This document shows, one piece after another, positions 48,381 through 58,389 of a DNA stretch of 64,000 nucleotides. Position numbers and translations under genes: made by a program. The stretch is from Typhlomys cinereus (Eukaryota; Chordata; Mammalia; Rodentia; Platacanthomyidae): the NCBI GenBank assembly GCA_023101885.1, contig JALPQD010000246.1:2404472-2468471 (forward strand). Direction: 5' to 3'. The notes beneath the pieces were generated by a model, which did not search any database, was not told the DNA's origin, and saw only the letters and a list, made by a program, of their open reading frames with translations. Position 1 is the stretch's first letter, and every line of letters starts with the position of its first letter.

Positions 48381-49451
48381 TTATACTTGCCTTCTGTTCT
48401 CCTGGATATGCCTGTTTTTTTCTTCAAGCTTCAGTATCATTTCTAGCATTTTTTGAAGGCCTGGTTTAGTGAACATGTATCCCTTGAAGTTGTCTTTGTG
48501 CTGGAAGATTTTTCTTTCTCCCTCGATCATGACTGATAGTTTTGCAGGGTAAATCAGCCTGGGTTGACATTTTTGCTCATTCAATACTTGAAGTATGTCT
48601 CTCCAAGCTCTTCTTGCTTTTACTGTTTCGATTGAGAAGTCATTTGTTATTTTAATAGGTTTACCTTTAAAAGTGTCTTGTTTTTTCTCCCTTGAAGTTC
48701 TCAACACCAGTTCTTTATCTTGAATGTGGAGTGTTTTGACTATTATTTGCAGTGGTGAGCTTCTGTTTTGGTCATATCTGTTTGGGGTGCGGAGTGCCTC
48801 TTGTATATTTATGGCCCTCTCTTTTTTTTAGATGAGGAAAGTTTTCCTTGATGATCATTTGAAAAATTTCCTCAGAGGTGGTATTTTGTGATTCTTGCTC
48901 TGGTATTCCATGAATACACATGTTAGGCTTCTTCAGGGTGTCCCATATCTCTTGGATATTTCTCTCAAGTATCTTTTTGGCTTTAACAACCTCTTCCATT
49001 GAGCTGGTTAATACTCCCACTTTATCTTCAAGGTCTGAAATTCTGTTTTCTGCTTCCTTAGTTCTGCTGATAAGACTCTCTGTGGAGTTCTGGGTTGAAG
49101 ATAATTTGTCTTTTAGCTCAGTTTTAAATTCTGCTTGAGTCTGTTTTAACTGCTCTCTGCCAGTTTTTGTTTCTTGCACTGTTTTTCTCAACTCCTCCAA
49201 GTGTCTGTTGTGTTCCTCTTCAAAGCGATTGATTCGATTATTTAATTCCTCCCGGATTTCCTCTTTCATAGTATTGAACATGGTAATGATCATATTTTGA
49301 AGTCGTTATCCTGGGTCAGGCTTTCATGGCCATTTTTGGTGGGTTTGTTCTGGTTGGAGTCTATCATTATGGGATTAATTCCTTCAGTGGGAGATTTGTT
49401 TACTTGAGTGTTGTTTCTCATGGATTTGCACTTTGACTTTGGCATTGTCAT
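48381..49451 (-). pseudogene. L1 copy 1, ORF1 (RNA-binding coiled-coil protein), disrupted
   Basis: ORF1p packages L1 RNA as a trimeric RNA chaperone. The start is the ATG at 49,451 or 49,445 (MPKSKC). The span of about 1,070 bp fits the normal 340-370 codons. A coiled-coil region rich in E/K/Q follows (about 48,960-49,290), then the RNA-binding and C-terminal domains (about 48,381-48,950). A frameshift near 49,293 (a base missing relative to copy 2) and another near 48,710-48,830 divide it into three open pieces. Confidence 0.9.
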
Positions 49452-49838
49452 TTTAACTCTTAAGATCTTCTTTCAATTTCTGTGCGTTTTTCACTAAACT
49501 GAATTATTTGGCCTAGGGTTCTGGGGGTGGTTAGGGATGGAGCTTACCTAGGTCGAGGTGAGTCCAGGCTGGACTGCGTGTGTCCCAGGCGGCGGAGTGG
49601 GGGAAGGGAGGATGGGGTGTCGGCTGGGCGCTATTTGAACTGGGCGAGCTTGGGCGGGGCCAGGGCGCAGACGGGGTGTTCTCCTCCCACGCCCTGCCCA
49701 GCTCCGGCTGGATGGCGGGAAGAGCTGGGTCCCTTGGGCTGCCTGGGGTTCTGGAGGTGGGCAGGGGGGGTGTTTACCTACGTCATGGTGAGGCCCTGCT
49801 GGACCGCACGCATCCCCGGTGGTGGAGTGGAGAACGGC
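49452..49838 (-). promoter_or_regulatory. L1 copy 1, CpG-rich 5' UTR with 230-bp tandem monomers
   Basis: The L1 promoter region. gcctagggttctgggggtgg at 49,511 and gcctggggttctggaggtgg at 49,741 start gaplessly alignable blocks exactly 230 bp apart. Thus one complete monomer (49,511-49,740) and a partial outer one (49,741-49,838) are present, as in mouse L1s whose outermost monomer is truncated. The GC box tgggcggggc (49,651-49,660) and an ATGGCGG YY1-like core (49,712-49,718) lie inside. The most CpG-dense spot of the window. The 128- and 110-codon frames here are not genes. Confidence 0.88.
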
Positions 49839-49853
49839 CTTTGCTTCATCTTT

Positions 49854-50244
49854 AAGTAGTGCATTTGTGATAATTGATTGATACGCTTTGTGGAACACTG
49901 TCACCCAGTCTTCAAAGCCCGCTTTGGAGTTCATTCAGTGGGAACACATAAACTTGCAGTGACATGTGTCTACTGCTCAAACACTCTCCATGGCCTCCCC
50001 CACTCCTTCCCTCCTCTCTGTTAGTTGGCTTTGTTTGTCACTGTGACTAATTGCCAGAGTTAACAACATAAATGAAGGAGTTGTTTATTTTGACTCTTGA
50101 TTCAAAGCTATCAGTCCATCATGATGATAAAAAAACACAAAAATGCTATTCAGTTTGTGGACAGGAGATACAAGAGATAGAATACAGGAAAACTCCAGAG
50201 CCATGTAAAGCCATGAAGACACACCTCCAATCCCCGTTTTCTCC

Positions 50245-50247
<3 letters not shown>
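49854..50247. other. Unique DNA between L1 copy 1 and a CA microsatellite
   Basis: No recognised feature. Opposing frames run into the microsatellite. Confidence 0.3.

Positions 50248-50301
<54 letters not shown>
50248..50301. repeat. (CA)n microsatellite
   Basis: An uninterrupted CA run of about 26-27 units. Confidence 0.97.
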
Positions 50302-50304
<3 letters not shown>

Positions 50305-50394
50305 TGCTTTACTAATTTACTGATTCCCAGGCATTCCTCAGTGCAATGAACTTGAAGATTGAGATCAACCGTCATGCTGTCTGTAACCCTTGGC

Positions 50395-51690
50395 AACCAC
50401 TGAACCTTTCAAGTATCTCCTAATATGCCACATAATTGGAATTATGTAGTATATGATCTTTTCAGATGGCTTCTTTCACTAGAGTATGTCTATTTCTTTT
50501 CATTGATTTGATTTTGCAGGGATAAGGAATATTCCAGAATCTGGAATTATCATAATTTATTTATCCATCCTCTCATTGAATGACATCGTAGTTGCTTCCA
50601 AGATCTTGCAATTATGAATAAAGCTGCTATAAACATATGTGTGCACTTAAAGTATTCATCTCATTGAATAAATGTCAAGAAGTGTGGCTTCTCAATCATA
50701 TGAGAGGAGTTTTAGTTTGGTAAGTGTCATAGTTAGGCACAGGTGTCAACTTGACTATTGAAGGTTTGAGCTCTGGGCACATTTGTAGAGAATTAATTGA
50801 GTTAAGCCGAGAGCAGACCTGCAAGAGATTATCTGGCTGATGGGGAAGGACCAGCCTATGATGGGTGGGATTAGGTCCTGGAATAAATCACAGAGAGGTG
50901 GTTGAGAAAGTTGGCATCTTTCTGTTCACTGGTCTGGCAAGTAAGGACTGTCCATCTCTCAGCTGTTATGTGGTGATGGTGTGGCCAGTTCCCTCAGCCC
51001 TAGTGTTGGTGCATGCTCTTCCGTCAAGCTGGATGGAGAATTGTAACCGGACTATTGTAAGGAAATAAACCCCTTGTTCTCTTAAGCCATTTGATGGTCA
51101 TTTATCAGCAACTATGCAAGCTGAATGCAACAGAAAGGAACAGCCACACTGTCTTCCAGTGCAGGTTTGTTGTTAGACTTCTACGGTGGCAATGAAAGAC
51201 AGTCCCAGCTGGTGCATATCTTGTGGTATCTGTGGTAGGTGTTCTGGATTTTGCTCACTGTAGTTAAGTCTGTCATGGTGGGGATCAGTGATGTTAGTTC
51301 CAAGTCCCTAAGAGTAAAATAGCAACTTATGGGAAGCACATGATGCTAACAGCTGAAGTTGTACATCCTCTCACATAATGCTGACAGTTGAAATGAAAAG
51401 CATCTTTTCGTATGATGCCAATTCCCTGTATACGGAACATCTTATGTGATGTGAGCAGCCTGCATAGGAACACCTTCTTTCTGAGCTGATTGCTGTGATA
51501 TGCAGCGTCTCCTTCTAGGGCTGTTTACCATTGGTGTGAATTCTTTGTTCTTTTGTGAGACATCTCCTAAGGCCATTGGCCCAAATTTTAATTTGGTTGT
51601 TCATTTTTCTTATTGCAATATGTGAGGTGTTCCGACATCAATTCCATCATTAGTACTGTGAATGCCACCAGTTCTTTCTTTTGGAGTTTC
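50395..51690 (-). mobile_element. Ancient L1 (L1M-like) ORF2 3' part, split by a younger insertion
   Basis: The + strand carries reversed L1 ORF2-end text: gttgcttccaagatcttgca, attatgaataaagctgctat, gttctggattttgctcactg and ttttaatttggttgttcatt. The left block is 50,395-50,724 and the right block resumes at 51,133 with gccacactgtcttcc. Between them sits the TG...CA repeat. Divergence is far higher than in the two large L1s. Confidence 0.75.
50725..51132 (+). mobile_element. ~410-bp TG...CA repeat inserted into an old L1
   Basis: Starts tgtcatagttaggcacaggt and ends atgcaagctgaatgcaaca. An AATAAA signal sits at about 51,063-51,069. It aligns end to end with the minus-strand copy at 59,919-60,337, which fixes both boundaries. 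TG...CA termini plus AATAAA are LTR-like. The flanks gtaag/gaaag might be a decayed 5-bp duplication. It has no coding capacity. The family is common in rodents, but I cannot confirm its class. Confidence 0.75.
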
Positions 51691-52424
51691 CATCAGAAAC
51701 ATATACCCAGCTTAACCTATATGTGAGATCATACATTCACATATACTTTGCTCTATTTTCTTTGTCCACGTCTTCTCTTTGCATTTTAAATTTGGAAATT
51801 TATATTGACACAGCCAGTCTCTTGCTAAGACCATCAAAGGTCCTCTTCATTCCATTATGAATATTTTAAAATTATTCTTTGTCTATAGACTTTCCATCTT
51901 TCTGCTTACATTACACACTGCTGTTGTATGCTACTAATATTAGCATTTAGCCTATTAATTGTAGTACTTTTTTAAACCTAAGTTCCCACATTGATTTCAT
52001 GTCTAAGTCTCTTTCCAAGCACCTTTATCTTCTCTTCATATTGCCCCTTGCCTTTAGTATGCTTGTAAATTTTTTCCTTTGTTACTCTTGAAAGGAGGTC
52101 ATGATGTGGAAACTTTACAAAAAATTGAGCAACTAGACCTCTATGGTCTTAGTGGAAATGTGTGGCGGGAGGACATGCACTTTATGGTGTCAGTGAGTGG
52201 ATATGCCTATGCCTGAATTTCACAAGTGTTTCTCAACTTCCCGTTCACTTGGAATGGAGCAAAATGGCCAAGAAAGGCTGGATTCTACAAGGTCATTAAG
52301 ATGCTGGTAACACCCATTTAGTTGGGTAAGACAATGCAATGCCTGATTAAAAGAATGTCCAGGCTCATTCCAAAATTGCTGCTTTTCTGGAGGACAGCTT
52401 TGTGCAATTTTCCCATGAGGCTCA
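51691..52424. other. Probably decayed L1 and unique DNA
   Basis: A/T-rich. The early part may continue the ancient L1. Nothing else is recognisable. Confidence 0.3.
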
Positions 52425-52435
52425 ATAGCTCTTTT

Positions 52436-53424
52436 TTCTTCCATCCATACAAACTTAATAGGTTCCCCTCCGTCTACTCCTCTCCTGACCCCCTTGCTCC
52501 CTCCCCACTTTTCCTTTTCCTCCCCCCTTTTCCTCTAGTGCCCCCCCCCATTCTTTGAGCATTCTTTAGTGTGAATATCAAACTTCCCTCTGGTTCCTCC
52601 TCTCTGATGAGGTGTAAGGGCTCAGTAGCATTGCCTAAAGTCCTTTCTTGTGTTCCCCTTTAGTATGGGAACACTATTGTGACTGTTAATCCCTTGCCTC
52701 TAAGGATCCTAGTGCCTGTGGTCCATGCTAGACTTTGGGGGGGGGGTCAATGATATGTCGGTCATTGCACAGGTCATGCAAAGTCCTATTATGGTTATTT
52801 CGGCCCTAACTTGTGTGGAGTATCTTGCATAACGTTGTTCTTCCCCATCTTTATGCTCTTACAATCTTACCGCCCCCTCTTCTGCAAATTTCCATGAGCT
52901 TTAGGATGGGGAGAGATTAGGCTGGCCTGGTTTCAGGTGATTAATGTAGGGTCTCTGATGTTCTAAATTATCGTTTTTTTTTCCAGTTTTGCTGTTCCTG
53001 CACTGCCCTTGGCTCCAAACTGATGGGTATTGGATGTCACCTCCTAGCCAGAGATACAAGGCTGTTAAAATGGAGTCTTACTATAAGAGTAGAATCAAAA
53101 GTAGATGGAATAAGAATAGGATACTGTGGTGAGGGGGGGTCAGTCTCTCATTTGCAGGATGGTTACCATCTATCCGCTAGACTATGCTCTTCCTGACTGG
53201 TGAGATCAAAACCCCTCAGTTGCAAGTGGCCAGGAAGGAGAGTCTGTGAGCTTAACTAGATGTGTCACTATTTACTTGCAGCATTGATGGTGGCCTATTT
53301 TCTCTGCTGTTGTATGATCCCCTCTCTCCTTGTTTATGGCAGGGCCCTCCTTCCCTTTCCCTCCTGTTTATAGTTTTTGCAATTACTGTAGGTATTAAAG
53401 AGATTTATCTAACTGGGTTTGGTA
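52436..53424 (-). other. L1 copy 2, 3' UTR
   Basis: Aligns with 43,520-44,535 of copy 1: catacaaacttaataggt at the end, the pyrimidine-rich block on + at 52,466-52,550, then shared blocks such as gcccctaacttgtgtggag-like text. It has a G8 run at 52,738-52,746 and little remaining poly-A tail. Confidence 0.85.
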
Positions 53425-56400
53425 CTAGGATCCACTTATTAGGGAGTGCATACAATGCTTAATACTCTATGTCTGGGATATTTCACTCAATGTAATTTTT
53501 TCTAATTCCATCCATTTCCCAGCAAATTTCATTAATTCATCTTTTTGGATGGCTGAGTAGTATTCCGTTGTATAAATGTACCACATTTTTCTTATCCACT
53601 TGTCAACAGTTGGGCATTTGGGTTGTTATTGTAAACAGTGCTACTATGAACATAGTCCTGCTTGTGCATTTTTTGAGTGAATTTTTGCTGAATGGGGGAG
53701 TATTCCCAAAAGTGGGATAGCACTTTTGGGAATACTCAAAAGTGGGATTTCAATCTTTAACTTTTTTAAGAATCACAAGACTGTTCACCAGAGTGGTTGT
53801 ATAAGCCTTCATTCCCATCAGCAATGTAGGACAGTTCTCTTCTCTCCACATCCTCTTCAGCATTTGGTGTTGTTTGTATTGTGGATTTTTGCCATCCTGA
53901 CCAGAATGACATGATATCTCAGGGAGGTTTTGATTTGCATTTTCCTAATGGCTAAGGATGTGGAGCATTTTTTTAAAGATATTTGTTAGACATTTCAATT
54001 TCGTCCCTGGTAAAGTTTCTTTTGAATTCCAAGGCCTATTTTTTTTTAATTGGCCCATTTGTTTCCTTGATGTTTAGTTTTCTAAGTTCTTTGTGCACTC
54101 TGGATAATAGAGCTCTATCAGATATGTGGTTAGTGCAGATTTTCTCCCATTCTGTGGGTTGCCTTTGTGCTCGAGTTACAATCTCTTTATCTGAACAGAA
54201 ACTCTTTAATTTCACAAGATCCCATCTGTTGAGTGTTGGTTGTAGTGACTGTGCTATTGGATTTCTGTTTAGGAACTGTTGGCCTAGTCCAATCAGCTCG
54301 AGGGAGTACCCTATCCTTTCAACTAAGGTTTTTCTAGTCTCTGTCCTTATATTGAGGTATTTGATCCATCTGGAATTAATTTTTGTACATGGTGACAAAT
54401 ACAGGTCCAGTTTTAATCTTCCACATGTGGACATCCAGTTTTGCCAGCACCATTTGTTGAAGATGCTGTTCTTTTTCCGTTGGATGTTTTGGGCCCCTTT
54501 GTCAAAGACCAAATGGCTGTAATTGTGTGGGCTTATGTATGGGTCTTCAACCCTTATCTATTGATCTGTGTGTCTATTCTGGAGCCAGTACCAGGTTGTT
54601 TTTATAACAATGGATTTGTAGTATAGACTAAGGTTTGGTATGGTGATACCTCCAGCAGCGTTTTTGTTACTCAGGATTGTTTTGCTATCCTGGGTCTTGT
54701 GTGCTTCCATATGAATTTTGAGATTGTTTGGTCAATTTCTTTAAAGAATTGCTTTGGGATTTTGATTGGTATAGCATTGAATCTGCATATTGCCTTTGGT
54801 AGGATGGTCATTTTTATGATGTTGATTCTAAGAACATGGGAGATCTTTCCACTTTCTGGTGTCTTCTGTAATTTCTTTCTTTAGGGTTTTGAAGTTTTCA
54901 TTGTAAAGATCTCTTACTTCCTTGGTTAGGTTATACCAAGGTATTTCATTTTTTTAGGGGCTATAGTAAATGGGATTGTTTCTCTCAGGGCTTTTTCACT
55001 TCTTTCATCCTGGGCATAGAGGAAGGCCACTGATGTTTGCATGTTTATTTTGTATTCTGCCATCCTGCTGAACTTCTGTATTAGTTCCAGGAGTTTCCTG
55101 GTGGAGTTTTGGGATCACTCAGGTATATGATCATGTCATCTGCAAATAGAGATAACTTGACTTCTTCCTTGCTGATTTGAATCCCTTTTATCTCCCTTTC
55201 TTGTTTTATGGCTCCAGGTAAGACTTCAAGTACAATATTGAATAGAAGTGGTAAGAGGACAGCCTTGTCTAGTTCCTGATCGAAGCAAGAATGCTTCAAA
55301 TGTTTCCCCCATTGAGTAAAATCCTTGCTGTTGGTTTGTTGTATATAGTTTTTATTATATTGATAAAAGTTCCTTCCATTCCAACTGTTTCTAGGGTTTT
55401 GATCATAAAGGGCTGTTGGAGCTTGTCAAAAGCTTTTTCCGCATCTGTAGAGTATCATGTGGTCTTGGATTTTGGAATGGTTTATATGGTGAATTACATT
55501 TATTGATTTGCATATGTTGAACCAACCTCGTGTGCCTGGGATAAAGCCTACTCAATCATCATGAATAATCTTTTTGATATGTTTTTGAATCCTATTTGCT
55601 AAGACTTTGTTGAGAATCTTTACATCTGTGTTCATCAAAGAGATTGGCCTATAGTTTTCTTTTTTAAGTGTGTCTTTATTAGGTTTTGTGATTAAAACGA
55701 TATTAGCTTCATAGAAAGAATTTGATAGTGTTCCTTCCTTTGCTATTTGATAGAACAGTTTAAGGAGTATTGGTGTTATTTGTTCCTTAATGTCTGGTAG
55801 AACTCTGTGCTGAATCCATCTGGTCCAGGACATTTTTTGGTGCGAAGATCTGAGATTATTTCATCAATTTCCTCATATGTTATAGGACTATTTAAATAAT
55901 TCAAAATTTCCCGATTCAATTTAGGTAAATTGTGCTTACTTAGAAATTCATCTATTTCTTTTGTGTTATCAAATTTCATATAGTATAAGTTTTTGAAATA
56001 TGACTTTATAATTCTCTGAATTTCCTGGATATTAGTAGTGATAACTCCTTTCTCATTTCTGATTTTGTTAATTTGGGTTTTCTCTCTCTTGTTTTTGGTT
56101 AATTTAGCTAGGGGTGTATCAATCATTGATTTTTTCAAAGTACCAGCTTTTTGACTGGTTGATTCTCTGTGTCATTTTCCTACTCTCAATTTTGGATATT
56201 TCTCCCGCAATTTTGCTAATCTCTCTTCTATTGCTTTTGGGATCAGATTGCTCTTGTGTCTCTAAAGCTTTAAGCTGCAGTGTTAAGTTACTTATTTGTG
56301 ATGTTTCTATTTTTTTGATGTAGGTATTAAGAGCTATGAACTTACCTTTTAGGACAGCTTTCATTGTGACCCAAAGATTTTGATAAGTTGTATTTTCATT

Positions 56401-57214
56401 ATTGTTTGCTTCCAGGAAATCTTGAATTTCCTTTATAATTTCTTCCTGAATCCAATTCTCATTCAGCATCATACTGTTTACTTTCCAGCAGTTAGTGTAT
56501 TTTTTGTTGTTTATTGTGTTGTGGATGTCAAGCTTTAGACCATGGTGGCTAGAATTTCAACTTTCCTGTATATGTGGAGATTCATTTTGTGGCCCAATAT
56601 GTGATCTACTTTGGAGAAAGTTCCATGTGCTGCTGAGAAAAATGTGTATTCTTTGGTGCATGGATGAAAAGTTCAATAGAGATCTGTAAAGTCCATTTCA
56701 GTAAGAGTTTGATTAAGCTCCAACGTGTCTGTTAAGTTTTTGACGTGTTAATCTATCCCATTTTGAGAAGGCAGTATTGAAATCCCCAAGAATTATCATT
56801 TTGGGGTTGATTTCTTGCTTTAGATGTTGTAGCGTTTACTTAATGAATGTGGAGGAGCCCGTATTAGGTGCATATATGTTCAGTATTGTGAAGTCTTCCT
56901 GGTGAATTGTGTCTGTTACTAAAATGTAGCAACCATTTGTGTCTTTTATGATTTTTTTTTTGTTTGAAGTCCACTTTGTCCGACAGCATAATGGCTACCC
57001 CTGCCTGTTTCCTGGTTCCATTAGCTTGCAGAATTTTTGATTAGCCTTTTATTTTAAGATGTGCCTAAATTTGTGGTGAGATGAGTTTCCTGAAGGCAGC
57101 AGATTGATGGGTTGTGATTTTTAATCCAAGTTTGTAATCTGTGTCTCTTGATTGGTGAGTTAATTCCATTGACATTTATGTTATAATGGAGAAATCACTT
57201 TTAATTCCAGACAC
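53425..57214 (-). pseudogene. L1 copy 2, ORF2, disrupted
   Basis: It spans the same stretch as ORF2 of copy 1. The initiator ATG has become GTG (57,212-57,214). FADDM is preserved (55,132-55,146) within a local open frame, and GDFN is present near 56,776-56,787. Breaks include a stop at 57,041-57,043, a stop at 56,836-56,838 shared with copy 1, and a 16-bp deletion near 56,549 removing the Ser-Asp of the SDH endonuclease motif. A short templated inverted insertion lies at 53,715-53,746. The protein cannot be made intact. Confidence 0.9.
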
Positions 57215-57299
57215 TTTTTATCTTTAGTGTACTTTTTGGCTTTTAGGCTTTGATGGTATTATACTTCCCTTCTGTTCTCCTGGATATGCTTGTTCTTTT

Positions 57300-57835
57300 C
57301 TTCAAGCTTGAGTATCTTTTCTAGCATTTTTGAAGGCCTAGTTTGAATATTCCTCTCAAGTATCTTTTTGGCTTAACAACCTCTTCTATTGAGCTGGTTA
57401 ATTCCTCCACTTTGCCTTCAAGATCTGAAATTCTATTTTCTCCTTCATTAGTTCTGCTTATAAGACTCTCTGTTGAGTTCTGGATTGACGATAACTTGTC
57501 TTTTAGTTCAATTTTAAACTCTGCCTGAGACTGTTTTAACTGCTCTAGGCCTATTTTTGTTTCGTGAACTGTTTTTCTCAACTCCTCCAAGTATCTGTTG
57601 TGTTCCTATTCAAAGTGGTTGATACAGTTATTTAACTCCTCCCAGATTTCCTCTTTCATAGTATTGATCATGGTAATGATCATGCTTTGAAAGTTGCTAT
57701 CTTGGGCCTGGCTTTCTCGGCTATTTTTTGTGAATTTGTTCTGGTTGGAATCTATCATTGTGGGGTTAATTCTTTTGGTGGGAGGTTTGTTTTCTTGGGT
57801 TTTGTTTCTCATGGATCTGCACTTTGACTGCGCAT
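57300..57835 (-). pseudogene. L1 copy 2, ORF1, internally deleted
   Basis: The start codon at 57,835 is retained but a 1-bp deletion follows before the internal ATG at about 57,812. Coiled-coil-coding sequence (57,321-57,600) is recognisable. Then gaaggcctagttt (57,332-57,346) joins gaatattcctctcaag, skipping about 487 bp present in copy 1 (48,468-48,954). The RNA-binding and most of the C-terminal domain are gone. Confidence 0.88.
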
Positions 57836-57844
57836 TGTTGCTTT

Positions 57845-58378
57845 ATCTCTTAAGACCTTCTTTCAGTTCCTGTGTGTTTTTGACTGAACTGATTTAGTTG
57901 GTATTACTACTCTCGAGCAGTTATTACTAGTGTTTGCCTTGGAGTTGGGAACACTTGTCTGTTGTTGTTATTTCCTAGATGATGCTATTAGACTGTTAGT
58001 ACATCAATTAAGTCAGGTTTAGTGGACAGGGGGTGAATATTAGTATGGTAGTGCACTTTTATGATTTAGTACTTTGGTGATATGTGAGGGTGAGTGGTAT
58101 AGTCCCTGAAGTTGTTTATGTTTTGGGGGTGGCTATATGGAAAACTTATTCTACAGTAACTAATCATTGAAGGGAACAGGATGGTAAAAAGGGATTTACT
58201 TCTCTTTGGGCTGGATGTGAAGAATCTCTCCCATGTGATAGGATGATTTTAAAGGACTTCAGAGCTATGGCCTTTGTCCTCTAGAGCTTTGCTTGGGTTT
58301 TCTTTGGACTCTGTTGAATTCTGAGTAGCAGTGTGTCTGCCCTGGACTGTGAGTGTCCTGGGTGGGCAGAAACGATCG
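57845..58378 (-). promoter_or_regulatory. L1 copy 2, 5' leader unlike that of copy 1
   Basis: About 55-65 bp next to ORF1 (57,845-57,900) align with copy 1. Beyond that the sequences are unrelated: copy 2 has A/T-richer, CpG-poor, single-copy sequence with no 230-bp monomer. The far end (58,379) coincides with the 11-bp candidate target duplication, which supports this being its own 5' UTR rather than flanking DNA. Confidence 0.6.
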
Positions 58379-58389
58379 ATAGCTCTTTT

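Larger units (their letters stand above)
43475..49853 (-). mobile_element. L1 copy 1: structurally full-length LINE-1 with 15-bp target-site duplication
   Basis: The element fills 43,490-49,838 (about 6.35 kb) on the minus strand. It is flanked by identical ctttgcttcatcttt at 43,475-43,489 and 49,839-49,853. The site reads TCTTT/AA at the 3' junction, matching L1 endonuclease preference. Order in its own sense: CpG-rich 5' UTR with tandem monomers, ORF1, ORF2, G-rich 3' UTR, A/T-rich tail. Coding parts carry several stops and frameshifts, so it should not be autonomous now. The perfect duplication shows that the boundaries are original. Confidence 0.95.
52425..58389 (-). mobile_element. L1 copy 2: near full-length LINE-1 with a different 5' leader
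   Basis: Minus-strand element, about 52,436-58,378 (5.9 kb). The 3' UTR, ORF2 and ORF1 align with copy 1 at roughly 85-88% by eye. Putative target-site duplication atagctctttt at 52,425-52,435 and 58,379-58,389 (11 bp, perfect; the site reads TTTT/AC). The boundary on the 5' side rests on this short repeat. Multiple stops, a large ORF1 deletion and an ORF2 endonuclease deletion make it non-autonomous. Confidence 0.85.

Noticed and set aside
49548..49934. Pro/Gly-rich frames of 128 and 110 codons in a CpG-rich spot as a candidate first exon or CpG-island gene promoter
   Set aside because: The CpG-rich spot is the monomeric 5' UTR of L1 copy 1, and the frames arise from its GC content.
53425..57214. 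An intact or domesticated reverse transcriptase because FADDM is preserved
   Set aside because: The start codon is lost and several stops and deletions interrupt the frame. The preserved motif sits in a short local open stretch.
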